DNA of 64,000 nt. Source: Devosia oryzisoli (GTDB lineage: Bacteria; Pseudomonadota; Alphaproteobacteria; Rhizobiales; Devosiaceae). Positions 53,764 to 63,091 of this stretch are shown here, one piece after another. A program made the translations under genes and the position numbers. The stretch spans positions 558,001 to 622,000 of the forward strand of contig NZ_JACYFU010000002.1 in the NCBI RefSeq assembly GCF_014837245.1, given 5' to 3'. How positions within the stretch are numbered: position 1 is the stretch's first letter; the number at the start of each line of letters is the position of its first letter. Under the pieces are notes generated by a model. It did no database searches and was not told the DNA's origin. It worked only from the letters and a program-made list of their open reading frames with translations.

Positions 53764-53895
53764 CCGGCCCTGCGGGCCGACTTCTCCCGGAGTGGGCGAA
53801 GAACAAGGCCGTGCCTTCGGCACTTGGTTTCCCTCATTCCTCTCCCTCTCGGGGAAAGTGTGGATCGACCGGGGGTCGAGACGGGTGAGGGGAAT
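53753..53895. repeat. Extragenic repeat with inverted ends (REP-like)
   Basis: It is bounded by ATTCCCCTCATCC (53753-53765) and GGGTGAGGGGAAT (53883-53895), with CCCTGCGGGCCGACTTCTCCC just inside the left end. This wording is typical of dispersed elements of Hyphomicrobiales/sphingomonads. It covers the 5' end of the helicase frame. Confidence 0.65.
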
Positions 53896-53980
53896 GCCGC
53901 CAAAGTTGACACCGCGAACCTACTGCAAATCATCGCGAACCCTATATGATGGGCTCGACCCTGCCAAACGGAGTGAACCG

Positions 53981-54268
53981 ATGACAGAAGACTACCGCAC
54001 CGAACCACGTTCCCCTCTCGTGAGGTTCATTGGCGGCAGCCCGGTTGCGGTCCTCGTCAAGCTGGCGCTGATGTCCCTCTTCGTCGGCTTCGTGATGACG
54101 GTCTTCGGCTTCGACGCCGCCGATCTCGTGCGCGGCGCGCTCGACACGGTGCGCGATTTCCTGCGTGACGGGTCGGGGATGCTGCGGCAGATGGGCATCT
54201 ACATCGCCACGGGCGCCGCCGTCGTCGTGCCGATCTGGCTCCTTCTGCGCCTGACCCGGGCGCGCTGA
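53981..54268 (+). CDS. DUF6460-like small membrane protein
   Basis: The 95-aa protein starts at ATG 53981 (GGAG upstream) and has two membrane segments: LVKLALMSLFVGFVMTVFGF and MGIYIATGAAVVVPIWLLLR. The opening FIGGSPVAVLVKL and the DAADLVRG segment match my recollection of DUF6460. Function is unknown. It is followed after 3 bp by a kinase-like gene in the same direction. Confidence 0.8.
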   Translation: MTEDYRTEPRSPLVRFIGGSPVAVLVKLALMSLFVGFVMTVFGFDAADLVRGALDTVRDFLRDGSGMLRQMGIYIATGAAVVVPIWLLLRLTRAR

Positions 54269-54271
54269 GCC

Positions 54272-54943
54272 ATGCCGGAGACACTCAGGCTGACGCCGCA
54301 GGAGGCGCTTGCCCGGCTGGTGCCGCATATCCTCGAGATGGAAAGCGCGGCACACGGCCAGCGGATTGCCATTGGGCTGGCGGGCGGGCCGGGCTCCGGG
54401 AAATCCACCCTGGCGACGGAATTGGTGGCGATGATCAATGCTGTCCACCCCGGCAGCGCTGCGCTCGTGCCGATGGACGGCTTCCACATGAAGCACGCCA
54501 AGCTCGAGGCCATGGGGCAGACCGACTACAAGGGCGCCCCCCACACCTTCGAGGGAGCGGCTTTTGTCAGCTTCCTCCATCACCTCAAGAGGGCCCGCAC
54601 GAGCGTGAACGGGCCGGGCTATAGCCGCAAGATCGAGGACACGGTGGACGATGCCTTCACGGTCGGTGAAGAGGTGCGGGTGCTGGTGGTGGAGGGCAAC
54701 TATCTCCTCCTGACCGAAGGCCCATGGGCGGGCGTCAAGCCGGAGCTGGACTACTCGGTCTTCATTCATGTTCCGCGCGAGACCGTGCGTGCCCGGCTGA
54801 TGAAGCGGCACGGCGAAGAGGGCCTGTTCACCGAGGAGCGGAATCGCGCCCATATCGAGCGCACTGACTTGCCGAACTATGACCTGGTGGACGCGTCCAA
54901 GGACCGCGCCGATGTGGTGATCGACCTCGTGACGGAGCACTAG
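54272..54943 (+). CDS. P-loop nucleoside/sugar kinase-like protein (uridine kinase/PanK superfamily)
   Basis: The 223-aa enzyme has Walker A GGPGSGKST, a substrate motif MDGFHMKH, a Walker-B-like VVEGNYLLL and a lid with RLMKRH. It resembles the family often annotated as nucleoside/nucleotide kinase or FrcK (fructokinase-linked); substrate is undetermined. It is tightly linked to the DUF6460 gene (3 bp). Confidence 0.85.
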   Translation: MPETLRLTPQEALARLVPHILEMESAAHGQRIAIGLAGGPGSGKSTLATELVAMINAVHPGSAALVPMDGFHMKHAKLEAMGQTDYKGAPHTFEGAAFVSFLHHLKRARTSVNGPGYSRKIEDTVDDAFTVGEEVRVLVVEGNYLLLTEGPWAGVKPELDYSVFIHVPRETVRARLMKRHGEEGLFTEERNRAHIERTDLPNYDLVDASKDRADVVIDLVTEH

Positions 54944-55007
54944 GGAGGCAGTATCGCCTGCGGGTGAACCGGTCTAGAAGAGCACCCTCTTTTTCTCCGA
55001 GTCTCCC

Positions 55008-56354
55008 ATGAGCGCCCGTCCGCAACACCCCTTCGAAGTTCGTCACAAGGACGTCTGGGCCATCGCCCTGCCCGCCTCGATTGCCTTCATCACCGAGCCC
55101 ATGGTGGGTCTGGTGGATATCACGGTGGTTGGGCGGCTGGGTGACGCAGCGCTGCTGGGTGGCCTCGTGCTCGGCGCGCTGGTGTTCGACGTCCTTTTTT
55201 CCCTGGCGTATTTCCTGCGCATCGGCACGGCCGGACTGGTCGCACAGTCGGTCGGTGCCCGTGACCCGCGCGACGGGCTGCTGCATGTGAGCCGCGCGCT
55301 CATCCTGGGCCTGATCATCGGCATCGGGATGATCATCCTCGCCCTGCCGATCCTCTGGGTTTCGGAGGCTCTGCTGGCGCCTCAGGGCGGCGTTGCGGAA
55401 GCCTTGGCCGGCTACTTCTTTGTGCGCATCTGGTCGGCGCCCTTCTCCATGATCAACTACTGCCTTCTTGGGTGGTTCTACGGGCGAGCGGCAGCACGCA
55501 CGGGAATGCTGCTGCAATTGCTGCTGCACGGCATCAACATCGTCAGCAGCGTGGCCTTCGTCTATGGCCTCGGTTGGGGCGTTGCCGGCGCCGCGGCCGG
55601 GACCCTTTTGGGGCAGGTTGTGGCCGCCCTTGCCGGGATTGTCATTCTCGTGCGCCATTTCGGCGGCGCCGGCGCGCTCCTTCGGGCCATTGCACCGGGC
55701 GAACTGCGCGACGGGACGGCCATCGCCCGGATGTTCGGCCTCAGCCGGGACCTGATGATCCGCTCCCTGGCCCTGATGGGCGCCTATGCCGGCTTCGCCG
55801 CGCTGGGCTCGCGCATGGGCGAGGTGCCGCTCGCCGCCAACGCGGTGCTGCTCAACCTGCTCATGGTCATCGGCTTCTTTCTCGACGGCATCGCCCAGGC
55901 CGCCGAACAATTGAGCGGCCGCGCCGTCGGCGCCAATTGGCGGCCGGCTCTCGAGCGCACCTACGGCCTGTCCATGCTGTGGGGGCTGGTGATTTCGCTC
56001 GGACTGGGCCTCGTCTGGCTCTTGGCCGGTCCCTGGCTCATCGGCGCAATGAGCACCAGCGTCGAAGTGCGCGCCTATGCCCTGGATTACCTGCCGATCG
56101 CGTCGCTTTGCGCCCTCACCTTCATGCCGGCCTTCGTGTTCGACGGCATTCTGATCGGCACCACGCAGAACGTGGTAATGCGCAATGGCATGGTCCTTTC
56201 GCTTGGCGTCTTTCTGGCCGCCGCGCTCCTTCTGCCGCCCATCTGGGGCAATTGGGGCCTCTGGGCGGCCATGCATTGCTGGTTCCTGGCCCGCGGCGGC
56301 ATTTACTGGTGGGCGCTCGAGCGCAACAAGGCGACGCTCTTCGCCCCCGCCTGA
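55008..56354 (+). CDS. MATE-family efflux transporter (DinF-like)
   Basis: The 448-aa antiporter has 12 hydrophobic segments in two halves. Opening motifs are typical of DinF-type MATE proteins: IALPASIAFITEPMVGLVDI and RIGTAGLVAQSVGARD. It should export cationic drugs or oxidised compounds against Na+ or H+. It is convergent with pyrD (4 bp). Confidence 0.92.
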   Translation: MSARPQHPFEVRHKDVWAIALPASIAFITEPMVGLVDITVVGRLGDAALLGGLVLGALVFDVLFSLAYFLRIGTAGLVAQSVGARDPRDGLLHVSRALILGLIIGIGMIILALPILWVSEALLAPQGGVAEALAGYFFVRIWSAPFSMINYCLLGWFYGRAAARTGMLLQLLLHGINIVSSVAFVYGLGWGVAGAAAGTLLGQVVAALAGIVILVRHFGGAGALLRAIAPGELRDGTAIARMFGLSRDLMIRSLALMGAYAGFAALGSRMGEVPLAANAVLLNLLMVIGFFLDGIAQAAEQLSGRAVGANWRPALERTYGLSMLWGLVISLGLGLVWLLAGPWLIGAMSTSVEVRAYALDYLPIASLCALTFMPAFVFDGILIGTTQNVVMRNGMVLSLGVFLAAALLLPPIWGNWGLWAAMHCWFLARGGIYWWALERNKATLFAPA

Positions 56355-56358
56355 TGGC

Positions 56359-57471
56359 TCACGAAACCTCGCCTCGCCCGGCGGCCCAATCATCCGTGCG
56401 CGTGCCGACAAGATCGGCAATCCTGGCCTTGCCAGAGGCCCGCAATCCGGCGATCAGTCCGCGCTTCAGCCTGTCGAGCAGGTCCAGCCCGCCAAACACC
56501 AGCGCCGAATAGAGCTGGATGGCGTCGGCCCCGGCTTCGATCTTGGCCAGCGCGGTGTGCGGCGAGTGAATTCCCCCCACCCCGATGATGGGCAGGCTGC
56601 CCACCCGCTGTCGCATCTGGGCGAGGCGCCGCGTGGAGAGCGCAAAGAGCGGCTTGCCGGAGAGCCCGCCCATCTCATCTGCATGTTCCAATCCGGCGAC
56701 GGCCTCGCGCGAAATCGTGCTGTTGGACACGATCAATCCATCGAGGTCGGTCGCGAGAACGACCTGCGCGATCGCGTCCATCGCGGCCTCGTCGAGATCA
56801 GGGGCGATCTTGAGCAGCACCGGCACCCGTGTCTTCGCCTTGGCGCGAGCCGCGAGCACCTCGCCGAGCAGCCGCCGAAGCGCCTCGTCAGCCTGAAGAT
56901 TGCGCAGCCCGGGTGTATTGGGGGAAGAAATGTTGACGCTCAGGTAGTCGGCCAGATCGGCGAAGCGCCTGACGCCCGCCACATAGTCAGCAACGAAATC
57001 TTCGCTCTCCTTGTTGGCGCCGATATTGACCCCCAGAGCGGCCGGGACACGCAGCCCCTTGAGGCGCGCAAAGACCGCCTCGTGACCTTCATTGTTGAAG
57101 CCCATCCTGTTGATCACGCCGTCCGCCCCGGGCAGCCGGAACAGCCGCGGCTTGGGGTTGCCCGCCTGCGGGCGCGGGGTCACGGTGCCGATCTCGACCA
57201 TGCCGAACCCCATCAGCGCCAGCGCGCGCGGAACCTCGCCGTTCTTGTCGAAGCCAGCGGCCATGCCGATCGGGTTGGCCAGCGTCAGGCCGCAGAGCGT
57301 CGTCGCCAGTTCGGGCGGGTCGGGATGCTCCTGCTGCGGCGCAAGACCGAGCCGCAGGGCGGTGATGGTGGCGCCATGCGCAGTTTCCGGGTCCATGCGC
57401 AAGAGGGTGTCCCGCGTCAGGCCCGCGAGCCCCGGGTTGCGCAGCAGCGGCGAAAGGGCGGAAAAGATCAT
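56359..57471 (-). CDS. pyrD: Dihydroorotate dehydrogenase, quinone-dependent (class 2)
   Basis: Membrane-associated FMN enzyme of de novo pyrimidine synthesis, oxidising dihydroorotate with quinone. The 370-aa protein has the class-2 N-terminal helix region, NPIGMAAGFDKNGE, the NISSPNTPGL segment holding the catalytic Ser, and phosphate-binding IIGVGGIHSP with GADAIQLYSALV. Its start overlaps the stop of the DUF952 gene (ATGA). Confidence 0.96.
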   Translation of the reverse strand: MIFSALSPLLRNPGLAGLTRDTLLRMDPETAHGATITALRLGLAPQQEHPDPPELATTLCGLTLANPIGMAAGFDKNGEVPRALALMGFGMVEIGTVTPRPQAGNPKPRLFRLPGADGVINRMGFNNEGHEAVFARLKGLRVPAALGVNIGANKESEDFVADYVAGVRRFADLADYLSVNISSPNTPGLRNLQADEALRRLLGEVLAARAKAKTRVPVLLKIAPDLDEAAMDAIAQVVLATDLDGLIVSNSTISREAVAGLEHADEMGGLSGKPLFALSTRRLAQMRQRVGSLPIIGVGGIHSPHTALAKIEAGADAIQLYSALVFGGLDLLDRLKRGLIAGLRASGKARIADLVGTRTDDWAAGRGEVS

Positions 57472-57824
57472 CGCACATCCTCCGGCAGGTCACAGTCGCC
57501 GTTCGGGCCGACATCCACGCCTGCTTCCCATTCGACTGCCGAAAGCGGCAGCGGCCCGCCATAGAGGTGAGGGAACAACTGGCCCCCACGGGAGGGCTCC
57601 CAGACCAATCCGTCCCCGAGATCGCCTGCCCGGACCGCCAGGATCAGCAGGCCGGACTGCCCCTTGAAGTGGAGGCGCAGCGTGTCGCGCAGCTGATCGG
57701 CCGTCGAAAAGTGCATGTATCCGTCCGCAAGATCGATCGGCATGCCGGCAAAAGCGCCGGCGGCTCGTGCCGGGGCATAGGCGGCCGCCGTAGTGATCTT
57801 GTAGATGAGTGCAGGTTCGGACAT
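57468..57824 (-). CDS. DUF952-domain protein
   Basis: The 118-aa protein has the DUF952 pattern IYKITTAAAY...GYMHFSTADQLRDTLRLHF...VWEPSRGGQLFPHLYGGPLP. The fold is related to ADP-ribosyl-binding/ART-like proteins by report; function is unknown. Genes of this family commonly precede pyrD in alphaproteobacteria, and here they share an ATGA overlap. Confidence 0.88.
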   Translation of the reverse strand: MSEPALIYKITTAAAYAPARAAGAFAGMPIDLADGYMHFSTADQLRDTLRLHFKGQSGLLILAVRAGDLGDGLVWEPSRGGQLFPHLYGGPLPLSAVEWEAGVDVGPNGDCDLPEDVR

Positions 57825-57947
57825 GGCTTGGTCTCGCTGACGACGAGCATGGCCCTAAAGCCTCCGCCGAGGCTTTACAAGGGATGCGCCGCCGCCTATT
57901 TTAGGATTGTTTTCCGCCAACAAGAATAATTTCCTTTCGGGCGCGCC

Positions 57948-58598
57948 ATGCTCTCACATCGCACCATCTGGGACGGTATCGACGCGCTCGCCCGGCGACA
58001 GGGCGTATCCGTCTCCGCGCTGGCGCGATTGGCCGGGCTTGACGCGACGGCCTTCAATCTGTCCAAGCGCGTCAGCAAGGACGGCCGCGAGCGCTGGCCC
58101 TCTACCGAGAGCATCGCAAAAATCCTCGAAGCGACCGGAGAGAGCTTTGATAGCTTCCTTCAGGGAACGGGCGGCTATTTTCAGACCCATTCCGGCTTCG
58201 CCGAACCTCCGGCGCGCACAGTCCCCCTGCTTGGTCTCGCGCAGGCCGGGGCGGGTGGCTTTTTCGATAGCGCTGGCTTTCCGGTCGGACAGGGCTGGGA
58301 TGAGATCACCCTGCCCACCGCCAGCGATGGCGGCATCTATGCCCTCGAGGTGACCGGCGACAGCATGGAGCCGCTCTATCGCGAAGGCGATCGCATCGTC
58401 GTTTCGCCGACCGAACAGGTTCGGCGGGGAGACCGGGTGGTGGTCAAGACGCGCGATGGCGAGGTGATGGCCAAGATTCTGGCGCGCCAGAGCGCCAAGC
58501 AGATCGAGTTGCACTCGATCAATCCCGCCTACGAGCCCAGAACCCTCGAGATCGAGGACGTGGAGTGGATGGCCCGCATCATCTGGGCCAGCCAGTAA
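57948..58598 (+). CDS. HTH repressor with S24 (LexA/CI-type) self-cleavage domain
   Basis: A 216-aa repressor. The N-terminal HTH (about residues 5-65, SVSALARLAGLDATAFNLSK) is joined by a linker with a possible Ala100-Gly101 cleavage bond (LAQAGAGG) to the S24 peptidase domain: Ser139 in VTGDSMEPLY and Lys176 in VMAKIL form the catalytic dyad. No phage genes surround it, so it is probably a chromosomal stress or DNA-damage regulator. Confidence 0.9.
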   Translation: MLSHRTIWDGIDALARRQGVSVSALARLAGLDATAFNLSKRVSKDGRERWPSTESIAKILEATGESFDSFLQGTGGYFQTHSGFAEPPARTVPLLGLAQAGAGGFFDSAGFPVGQGWDEITLPTASDGGIYALEVTGDSMEPLYREGDRIVVSPTEQVRRGDRVVVKTRDGEVMAKILARQSAKQIELHSINPAYEPRTLEIEDVEWMARIIWASQ

Positions 58599-58656
58599 GT
58601 ACGGCCCGCTGCTAAGCGAACCAGTGGCAGCGAGGTCGCCGCGCCCCGGCCGCTCG

Positions 58657-60300
58657 TCAGGCGGCCAGTTGTCCGGCCAGTGCCCTGGCGATCAGCGCCC
58701 GCGTGTTCTCGATCCCGTAAAGGGCCGCAAAGGACCCGAACCGCGGCCCCCTCTCCTGCCCGATCAGCACCTGGTACAGCATCTGGAAGAAATCCCCCGA
58801 GACGCCGGGGCCACCGGTCGGGCTCTTCTTGCTGTGATCCTGGTAGCGCTCGATGTGGCGCGCCACGTCCAGCGCGGCGTTCTGGATCGTCTCGTTGTTG
58901 GCATCGGCCGGAAGCGCCGCAAAAGCGTCCGAGAGCGCCTCGAGCGCTGCGCGCTCGACATCGTCCGGTGCGCGATAGGACTTCTTCACGAAGTCGCGGA
59001 AGTACCGCATCGCATAGCCGACCAGCGCATCGAGATGCGGATGCGTCTTGGCAGAAACGCCGGGCGCATAGGCCGAAATGTACCCCCACATGACGTCCGG
59101 TGTTTCCGGATTGGATGCAGTCGCCAAATTGAGCAGCAGCGCAAAGGTGACCGGCATGTCGATCTTGGGGACGTTGCCGTAATGCACGTGAAAGGCCGGG
59201 TTCTCCAGGCGCGCTGCCGCGTCCTGCTTCTCATAGGACGCGACATGGGCCGCATATTCGTCTACGGCCCGCGGGATGACGTCGAAATGGAGGCGCTTGG
59301 CGACGCGCGGCTTCTGGAACATGTAGAGCCCGAGGCTCTCGGTCGGCGCGTAGGTCAGCCACTCGTCGATGGTCAGGCCATTGCCCTTGGACTTCGAAAT
59401 CTTCTGCCCCTCGGCGTCGAGGAACAGTTCATAGACGTAATGCTCGGGCGGCGTGCCGCCAAGGATCGCGCAGATCTTGTCGTAGATGTGCTGGTTGGTC
59501 TGGTGGTCCTTGCCGAACATCTCGAAGTCCACGCCGAGCGCCGCCCAGCGCATGCCGAAATCGGGCTTCCACTGCAGCTTCACATTGCCGCCGGTCACCG
59601 GCACGGTGGTGTCGCGGCCGTCCTCGTCCTCGAAGGTGACCGTGCCATCCTTGGCATTGACTTCCTTCATCGGCACGTAGAGCACGCGGCCGGAAATGGG
59701 CGAAATCGGCAGGAAGGGCGAATAGGTCGCCTGCCGCTCGGCTCCCAGCGTCGGCAGCATCACCGCCATGATGTCATCATAGCGTTCGGCGGCGCGCAGC
59801 AGCACGTCGTCGAACTTGCCGGACTTGTAGTAGTGGGTGGCGCTGGCAAACTCGTAGTCGAACCCGAAAGTGTCGAGGAAGCGCCGCAGCATGGCGTTAT
59901 TGTGCTCGCCGAAGCTCGGATACTCGTTGGTCCAGGGGTCCGGCACCGCGGTCAGCGGCTTTTGCAGATGCGGCTCCATCGCCTCCTTGGAGGGGACGGT
60001 GTCCGGAATCTTGCGCATGCCATCCATGTCATCGGAAAAGCACAGCAGCCGCGTCGGCACCTGGTCGCGCGTCAGCAGGCGAAAGGCCGTGCGAACCATG
60101 GTGGTGCGCGCCACCTCGCCGAACGTGCCGATGTGGGGCAGGCCGGAGGGACCATAACCAGTCTCGAACAAGGCCTCCCCCTTGCCCGACTTGTCCAGCC
60201 GCTTGATCAGTTTGCGCGCTTCCTCGAACGGCCAGGCGCGCGCGGTCTGCGCGGGCTCGAAAAAGGCAGGGTCCAAAGGGGGCAAAGCGGCGGGCGACAC
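58657..60300 (-). CDS. lysS: Lysyl-tRNA synthetase, class I
   Basis: Charges tRNA-Lys. The 547-aa class I (archaeal-type, LysK) enzyme has the HIGH-like motif GLPHIGTF, the KMSKS-like motif KISKSKGNG and the C-terminal helical anticodon-binding part. Most bacteria use class II LysRS; the class I form is standard in many alphaproteobacteria. Confidence 0.96.
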   Translation of the reverse strand: MSPAALPPLDPAFFEPAQTARAWPFEEARKLIKRLDKSGKGEALFETGYGPSGLPHIGTFGEVARTTMVRTAFRLLTRDQVPTRLLCFSDDMDGMRKIPDTVPSKEAMEPHLQKPLTAVPDPWTNEYPSFGEHNNAMLRRFLDTFGFDYEFASATHYYKSGKFDDVLLRAAERYDDIMAVMLPTLGAERQATYSPFLPISPISGRVLYVPMKEVNAKDGTVTFEDEDGRDTTVPVTGGNVKLQWKPDFGMRWAALGVDFEMFGKDHQTNQHIYDKICAILGGTPPEHYVYELFLDAEGQKISKSKGNGLTIDEWLTYAPTESLGLYMFQKPRVAKRLHFDVIPRAVDEYAAHVASYEKQDAAARLENPAFHVHYGNVPKIDMPVTFALLLNLATASNPETPDVMWGYISAYAPGVSAKTHPHLDALVGYAMRYFRDFVKKSYRAPDDVERAALEALSDAFAALPADANNETIQNAALDVARHIERYQDHSKKSPTGGPGVSGDFFQMLYQVLIGQERGPRFGSFAALYGIENTRALIARALAGQLAA

Positions 60301-60445
60301 GGGTCTGATGGCCTTTCGGGGGGAGGAGAAGGAAGAGCATCGGTGTGTCGCACTCTTGCGGCCCCGTCGTCAACGTCGCAGGTGGTTGCGCGCCGGCGCG
60401 ACGCGGCCTAGCTATTGATCACCCACGAGCAAAGCGGACCGCGCC

Positions 60446-60859
60446 ATGACCAGCCAAACCCAGGATGCCCTGATCCAGTTGATGATCGTTGCGGCCTCTT
60501 CCGACACCAACATGACGGAACGCGAGTTCACCCGCATCAAGGCGCTGATCGGCCGCCTCCCCGTCTTCGAGGGCTTCGACATCGAGCGGCTGCCCGATGT
60601 CGTCAATGACTGCGCCGACAAGCTCAACGGCGGCGACGGGCTGGATTTTCTCATCGAAGACGCCATCGCGGTGCTGCCCAAGAAGCTGCAGGACACGGCC
60701 TATGCGCTCGCGGTTGAAGTTACCGCAGTGGACCTGCATCTCGAGCAGGAAGAGTTGCGCTATCTCGAGATGTTGCGCGACAAGCTCGATCTCGATCGTC
60801 TCACCACGGCCGCCATCGAGGTGGCCGCGCGCGCCCGTCACCGCCGCCTGCCGCAGTGA
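60446..60859 (+). CDS. TerB-family protein
   Basis: The 137-aa all-helical protein of the tellurite-resistance TerB / COG3793 family has LIQLMIVAASSDTNMTERE, then AVEVTAVDLHLEQEELRYLE, with the acidic metal-binding pattern of TerB (paired D/E at both helix ends). No other ter genes are present, so resistance to tellurite is not implied; a Ca2+/metal-dependent membrane-stress role is possible. Confidence 0.87.
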   Translation: MTSQTQDALIQLMIVAASSDTNMTEREFTRIKALIGRLPVFEGFDIERLPDVVNDCADKLNGGDGLDFLIEDAIAVLPKKLQDTAYALAVEVTAVDLHLEQEELRYLEMLRDKLDLDRLTTAAIEVAARARHRRLPQ

Positions 60860-60868
60860 ACCGCAGCG

Positions 60869-61699
60869 TCAGTAGAACCCCACGGGGAACCAACGCAGAT
60901 AGAGTTCGTCCAGCGTCCCGTCTTCCTTGAGCCGCACCAGGGCGCGGTCAATGGCGTGACGGACATTGTCCTTGCCCGCGGCGACCGCGATCGACAGGCC
61001 CTGACCGAACAGGTGGGGGCGGAAATAGGGGTCGCCGGCAAAGCCGCAGCAGGCGAGGTTATCGTTGAGCCAGAATGCCGCGCGCATCGCATCGCCGAAA
61101 TAGACGTCGGCCGTCCCGTCTTTGACGGCATCGAGCGCTGCCAGTTCGGTGTCGAACCCGCTCACCGTGGCGCGTGGAAAATACCGCTTGATGAAGCCCT
61201 CGTGCGCGCTTCCGGTCCGCACGGCGATGGTCTCGTCGGCGAGGGCACTGACGCGAAAGCCGGCGATGTCGTCCGCGCGCGCCACGAAGCGGCCCGGCAG
61301 CGCAAGATAGGTCTGGGAGAAGTCGAAGCGTTCTCCGGTTTCCTCGGTCATGGCGAGCCCCGCAATCAGCGCGTCGCCCTGGCTGTCGGCCAACGCATTG
61401 GCCGCCTGGTCCCAGGGCCAGGCCTGGATTGTGCAGGCGACATTGACATCGGTGCAGATTGCCTTGGCGAGGTCGATGTTGAAGCCGATGAGGTTGCCGG
61501 CGCTGTCACGGTAGTTGAAGGGCGGAAAATCGGCCGTCGTCAGAAAGCGGATGGCCGGCACCGGGTTGGGGCTGGGGAGAAGTTCGCGCGCGTCCGGATC
61601 GGCATGATAGGGCAGCGTCTGGGCGAAGGCGGGGACGGTGAGGAACGCTGCGGCAACCAGCGCGAGAGCAGCACGGCCAAAGGGGCGGATGCGCACCAT
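60869..61699 (-). CDS. Extracellular solute-binding protein, family 3 (orphan)
   Basis: The 276-aa periplasmic amino-acid-type binding protein has a signal peptide (FGRAALALVAAAFLTVPAFA), then IRFLTTADFPPFNYRDSAGN, GFNIDLAKAIC and a C-terminal LKEDGTLDELYLRWFP. The ATG at 61699 lies 2 bp after the metZ stop; the frame also opens at TTG 61705. No permease or ATPase gene is adjacent. Co-transcription with metZ suggests methionine- or sulfur-related binding, which is inference only. Confidence 0.9.
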   Translation of the reverse strand: MVRIRPFGRAALALVAAAFLTVPAFAQTLPYHADPDARELLPSPNPVPAIRFLTTADFPPFNYRDSAGNLIGFNIDLAKAICTDVNVACTIQAWPWDQAANALADSQGDALIAGLAMTEETGERFDFSQTYLALPGRFVARADDIAGFRVSALADETIAVRTGSAHEGFIKRYFPRATVSGFDTELAALDAVKDGTADVYFGDAMRAAFWLNDNLACCGFAGDPYFRPHLFGQGLSIAVAAGKDNVRHAIDRALVRLKEDGTLDELYLRWFPVGFY

Positions 61700-61701
61700 G
61701 C

Positions 61702-62910
61702 TCAAACCTGATCCAGCCCATACATCAGATCGGCGATGAGATCGCCGGGGTCTTCCAGCCCCACCGAAAGGCGCAGCAGCCCCGGCGTGACACCCGTCGC
61801 AAGCCGCACCTCTTCGGTCAAGCGCGCATGCGTCGTGGTGCGCGGATGCGTGATGAGCGACTTGGCATCGCCCAGATTATTGGAAATCAGGATGATCGCG
61901 AGGTTATCCGAGAGGGCGAAGGCCCCCTCCTGCCCGCCCTTGACGTCCAGAGCCAGCAGGGTGGAGCCGCGCGTCATCTGTCGCTTCGCCAGATCGTATT
62001 GCGGGTGGCTGGCCTCATGCGGATAAATCACGCGCTCGATCTTGGGGTGGCTGGACAGCGCCGCTGCGATCTTTTCGGCGCTATCGGTCATGCGCTCGAC
62101 CCGCAGGGCGTAGGTCTCGAGACCCTTGAGCAGCACCCAGGCGTTGAAGGCGCTCAGGGTCGCCCCAGTCTGGCGCAGGAAGGTATGTACATCGCCCTCG
62201 ATGATCGCCTTCGACCCGAGCACAATGCCGCCGAGCACCCGGCCCTGCCCGTCGATATGCTTGGTCGCCGAATAGGTGACGATGTCGGCGCCCAGTTCGA
62301 GCGGCTTTTGGTAGAGCGCGGTAGAAAAGACATTGTCGACGATGAGCTTGGCCCCATGCGCATGGGCGATCTCGGCGACGGCCTTGATGTCGACCAGTTC
62401 CAGCGTCGGATTGGTGGGGGTCTCGATGAAGACCACCTTGGTGTTGGGCAGCATGGCCCGGGCGAAGTTTTCAGGGTCGCGTCCATCGACCAGCGTCGAG
62501 GCGACACCGAAGCGCGGCGCGTAGTCCTCCACCACAAACCGGCAACCACCAAACAGCGCTTGGGCTGCCACGATGTGGTCGCCTGCCCGCACCTGGCTCA
62601 TCACCGCATTGGTGACTGCCGCCATGCCCGAAGCGAAGGCTCGACCGGCCTCTGCGCCTTCGAGCAGCGCCATGCGGTCCTGGAACATGTCGACGGTCGG
62701 GTTGGCAAACCGCGAATAGTTGTGCCCGCCCGGAATCTTGTTCTGGAACAGCAGTTCGGCATGTTCGGAGCTTGGGTAGGAATAGCCCGAGTTGAGGAAG
62801 ATCGCTTCGCTGGTCTCGAGAAACTCCGTGCGCTTGCCCCCCCCATGCACCAATTGCGTCGCCGCAGACAGGTTCTTGGGGTCGCGGAGGGGGTTGTCGT
62901 CTCTGGACAT
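61702..62910 (-). CDS. metZ: O-succinylhomoserine sulfhydrylase
   Basis: PLP enzyme making homocysteine from O-succinylhomoserine and sulfide. The 402-aa Cys/Met-metabolism family member has the PLP Lys in YSATKHIDGQGR, the phosphate-binding region FASGMAAVTNAV and the substrate Arg near the C terminus (TGVTPGLLRLSVGLEDP). The ATG at 62910 lies after the riboswitch terminator; a frame opening at 62943 would start within it. It is controlled by a SAM-II riboswitch. Confidence 0.95.
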   Translation of the reverse strand: MSRDDNPLRDPKNLSAATQLVHGGGKRTEFLETSEAIFLNSGYSYPSSEHAELLFQNKIPGGHNYSRFANPTVDMFQDRMALLEGAEAGRAFASGMAAVTNAVMSQVRAGDHIVAAQALFGGCRFVVEDYAPRFGVASTLVDGRDPENFARAMLPNTKVVFIETPTNPTLELVDIKAVAEIAHAHGAKLIVDNVFSTALYQKPLELGADIVTYSATKHIDGQGRVLGGIVLGSKAIIEGDVHTFLRQTGATLSAFNAWVLLKGLETYALRVERMTDSAEKIAAALSSHPKIERVIYPHEASHPQYDLAKRQMTRGSTLLALDVKGGQEGAFALSDNLAIILISNNLGDAKSLITHPRTTTHARLTEEVRLATGVTPGLLRLSVGLEDPGDLIADLMYGLDQV

Positions 62911-62926
62911 CGCTGCGCCTTCAAAC

Positions 62927-62956
62927 AAAAAACCGGCTCGCAAGGGGCGGCCGGTT
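62927..62956 (-). terminator. Riboswitch-associated intrinsic terminator ahead of metZ
   Basis: On the reverse strand the stem AACCGGC / GCCGGTT (62956-62950 with 62937-62931, 12-nt loop) runs into a T tract to 62927. It lies between the SAM-II aptamer and the metZ start (16 nt away), so it can act as the SAM-dependent off switch. Confidence 0.85.
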
Positions 62957-62961
62957 CCAAA

Positions 62962-63016
62962 CGGTCTTTAGCAACTTTTTTTAAGTGGCTGCAAGCGACC
63001 GGCCAAATCACCACTG
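62962..63016 (-). ncRNA. SAM-II riboswitch aptamer controlling metZ
   Basis: On the reverse strand the conserved SAM-II features appear in order: P1 5' strand AGTGG, the TGATTTGG loop, TTGCAG, P1 3' strand CCACT, an A-rich joining stretch, and GTTGCTAAAGA forming the pseudoknot. SAM-II (metA-type) elements precede metA/metZ/metX genes in alphaproteobacteria and lower expression when S-adenosylmethionine is abundant. Confidence 0.9.
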
Positions 63017-63091
63017 GTTGGCGATCTAAAGGCAATATGCCTCTCCGATCAAGGAGGTTGTTGGGGATGACCGCAATCGGCTGGCCCCAAT

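Noticed and set aside
60446-60859. Tellurite-resistance operon
   Set aside because: Only a TerB-like gene is present; terC, terD, terE and terZ are absent from the window.
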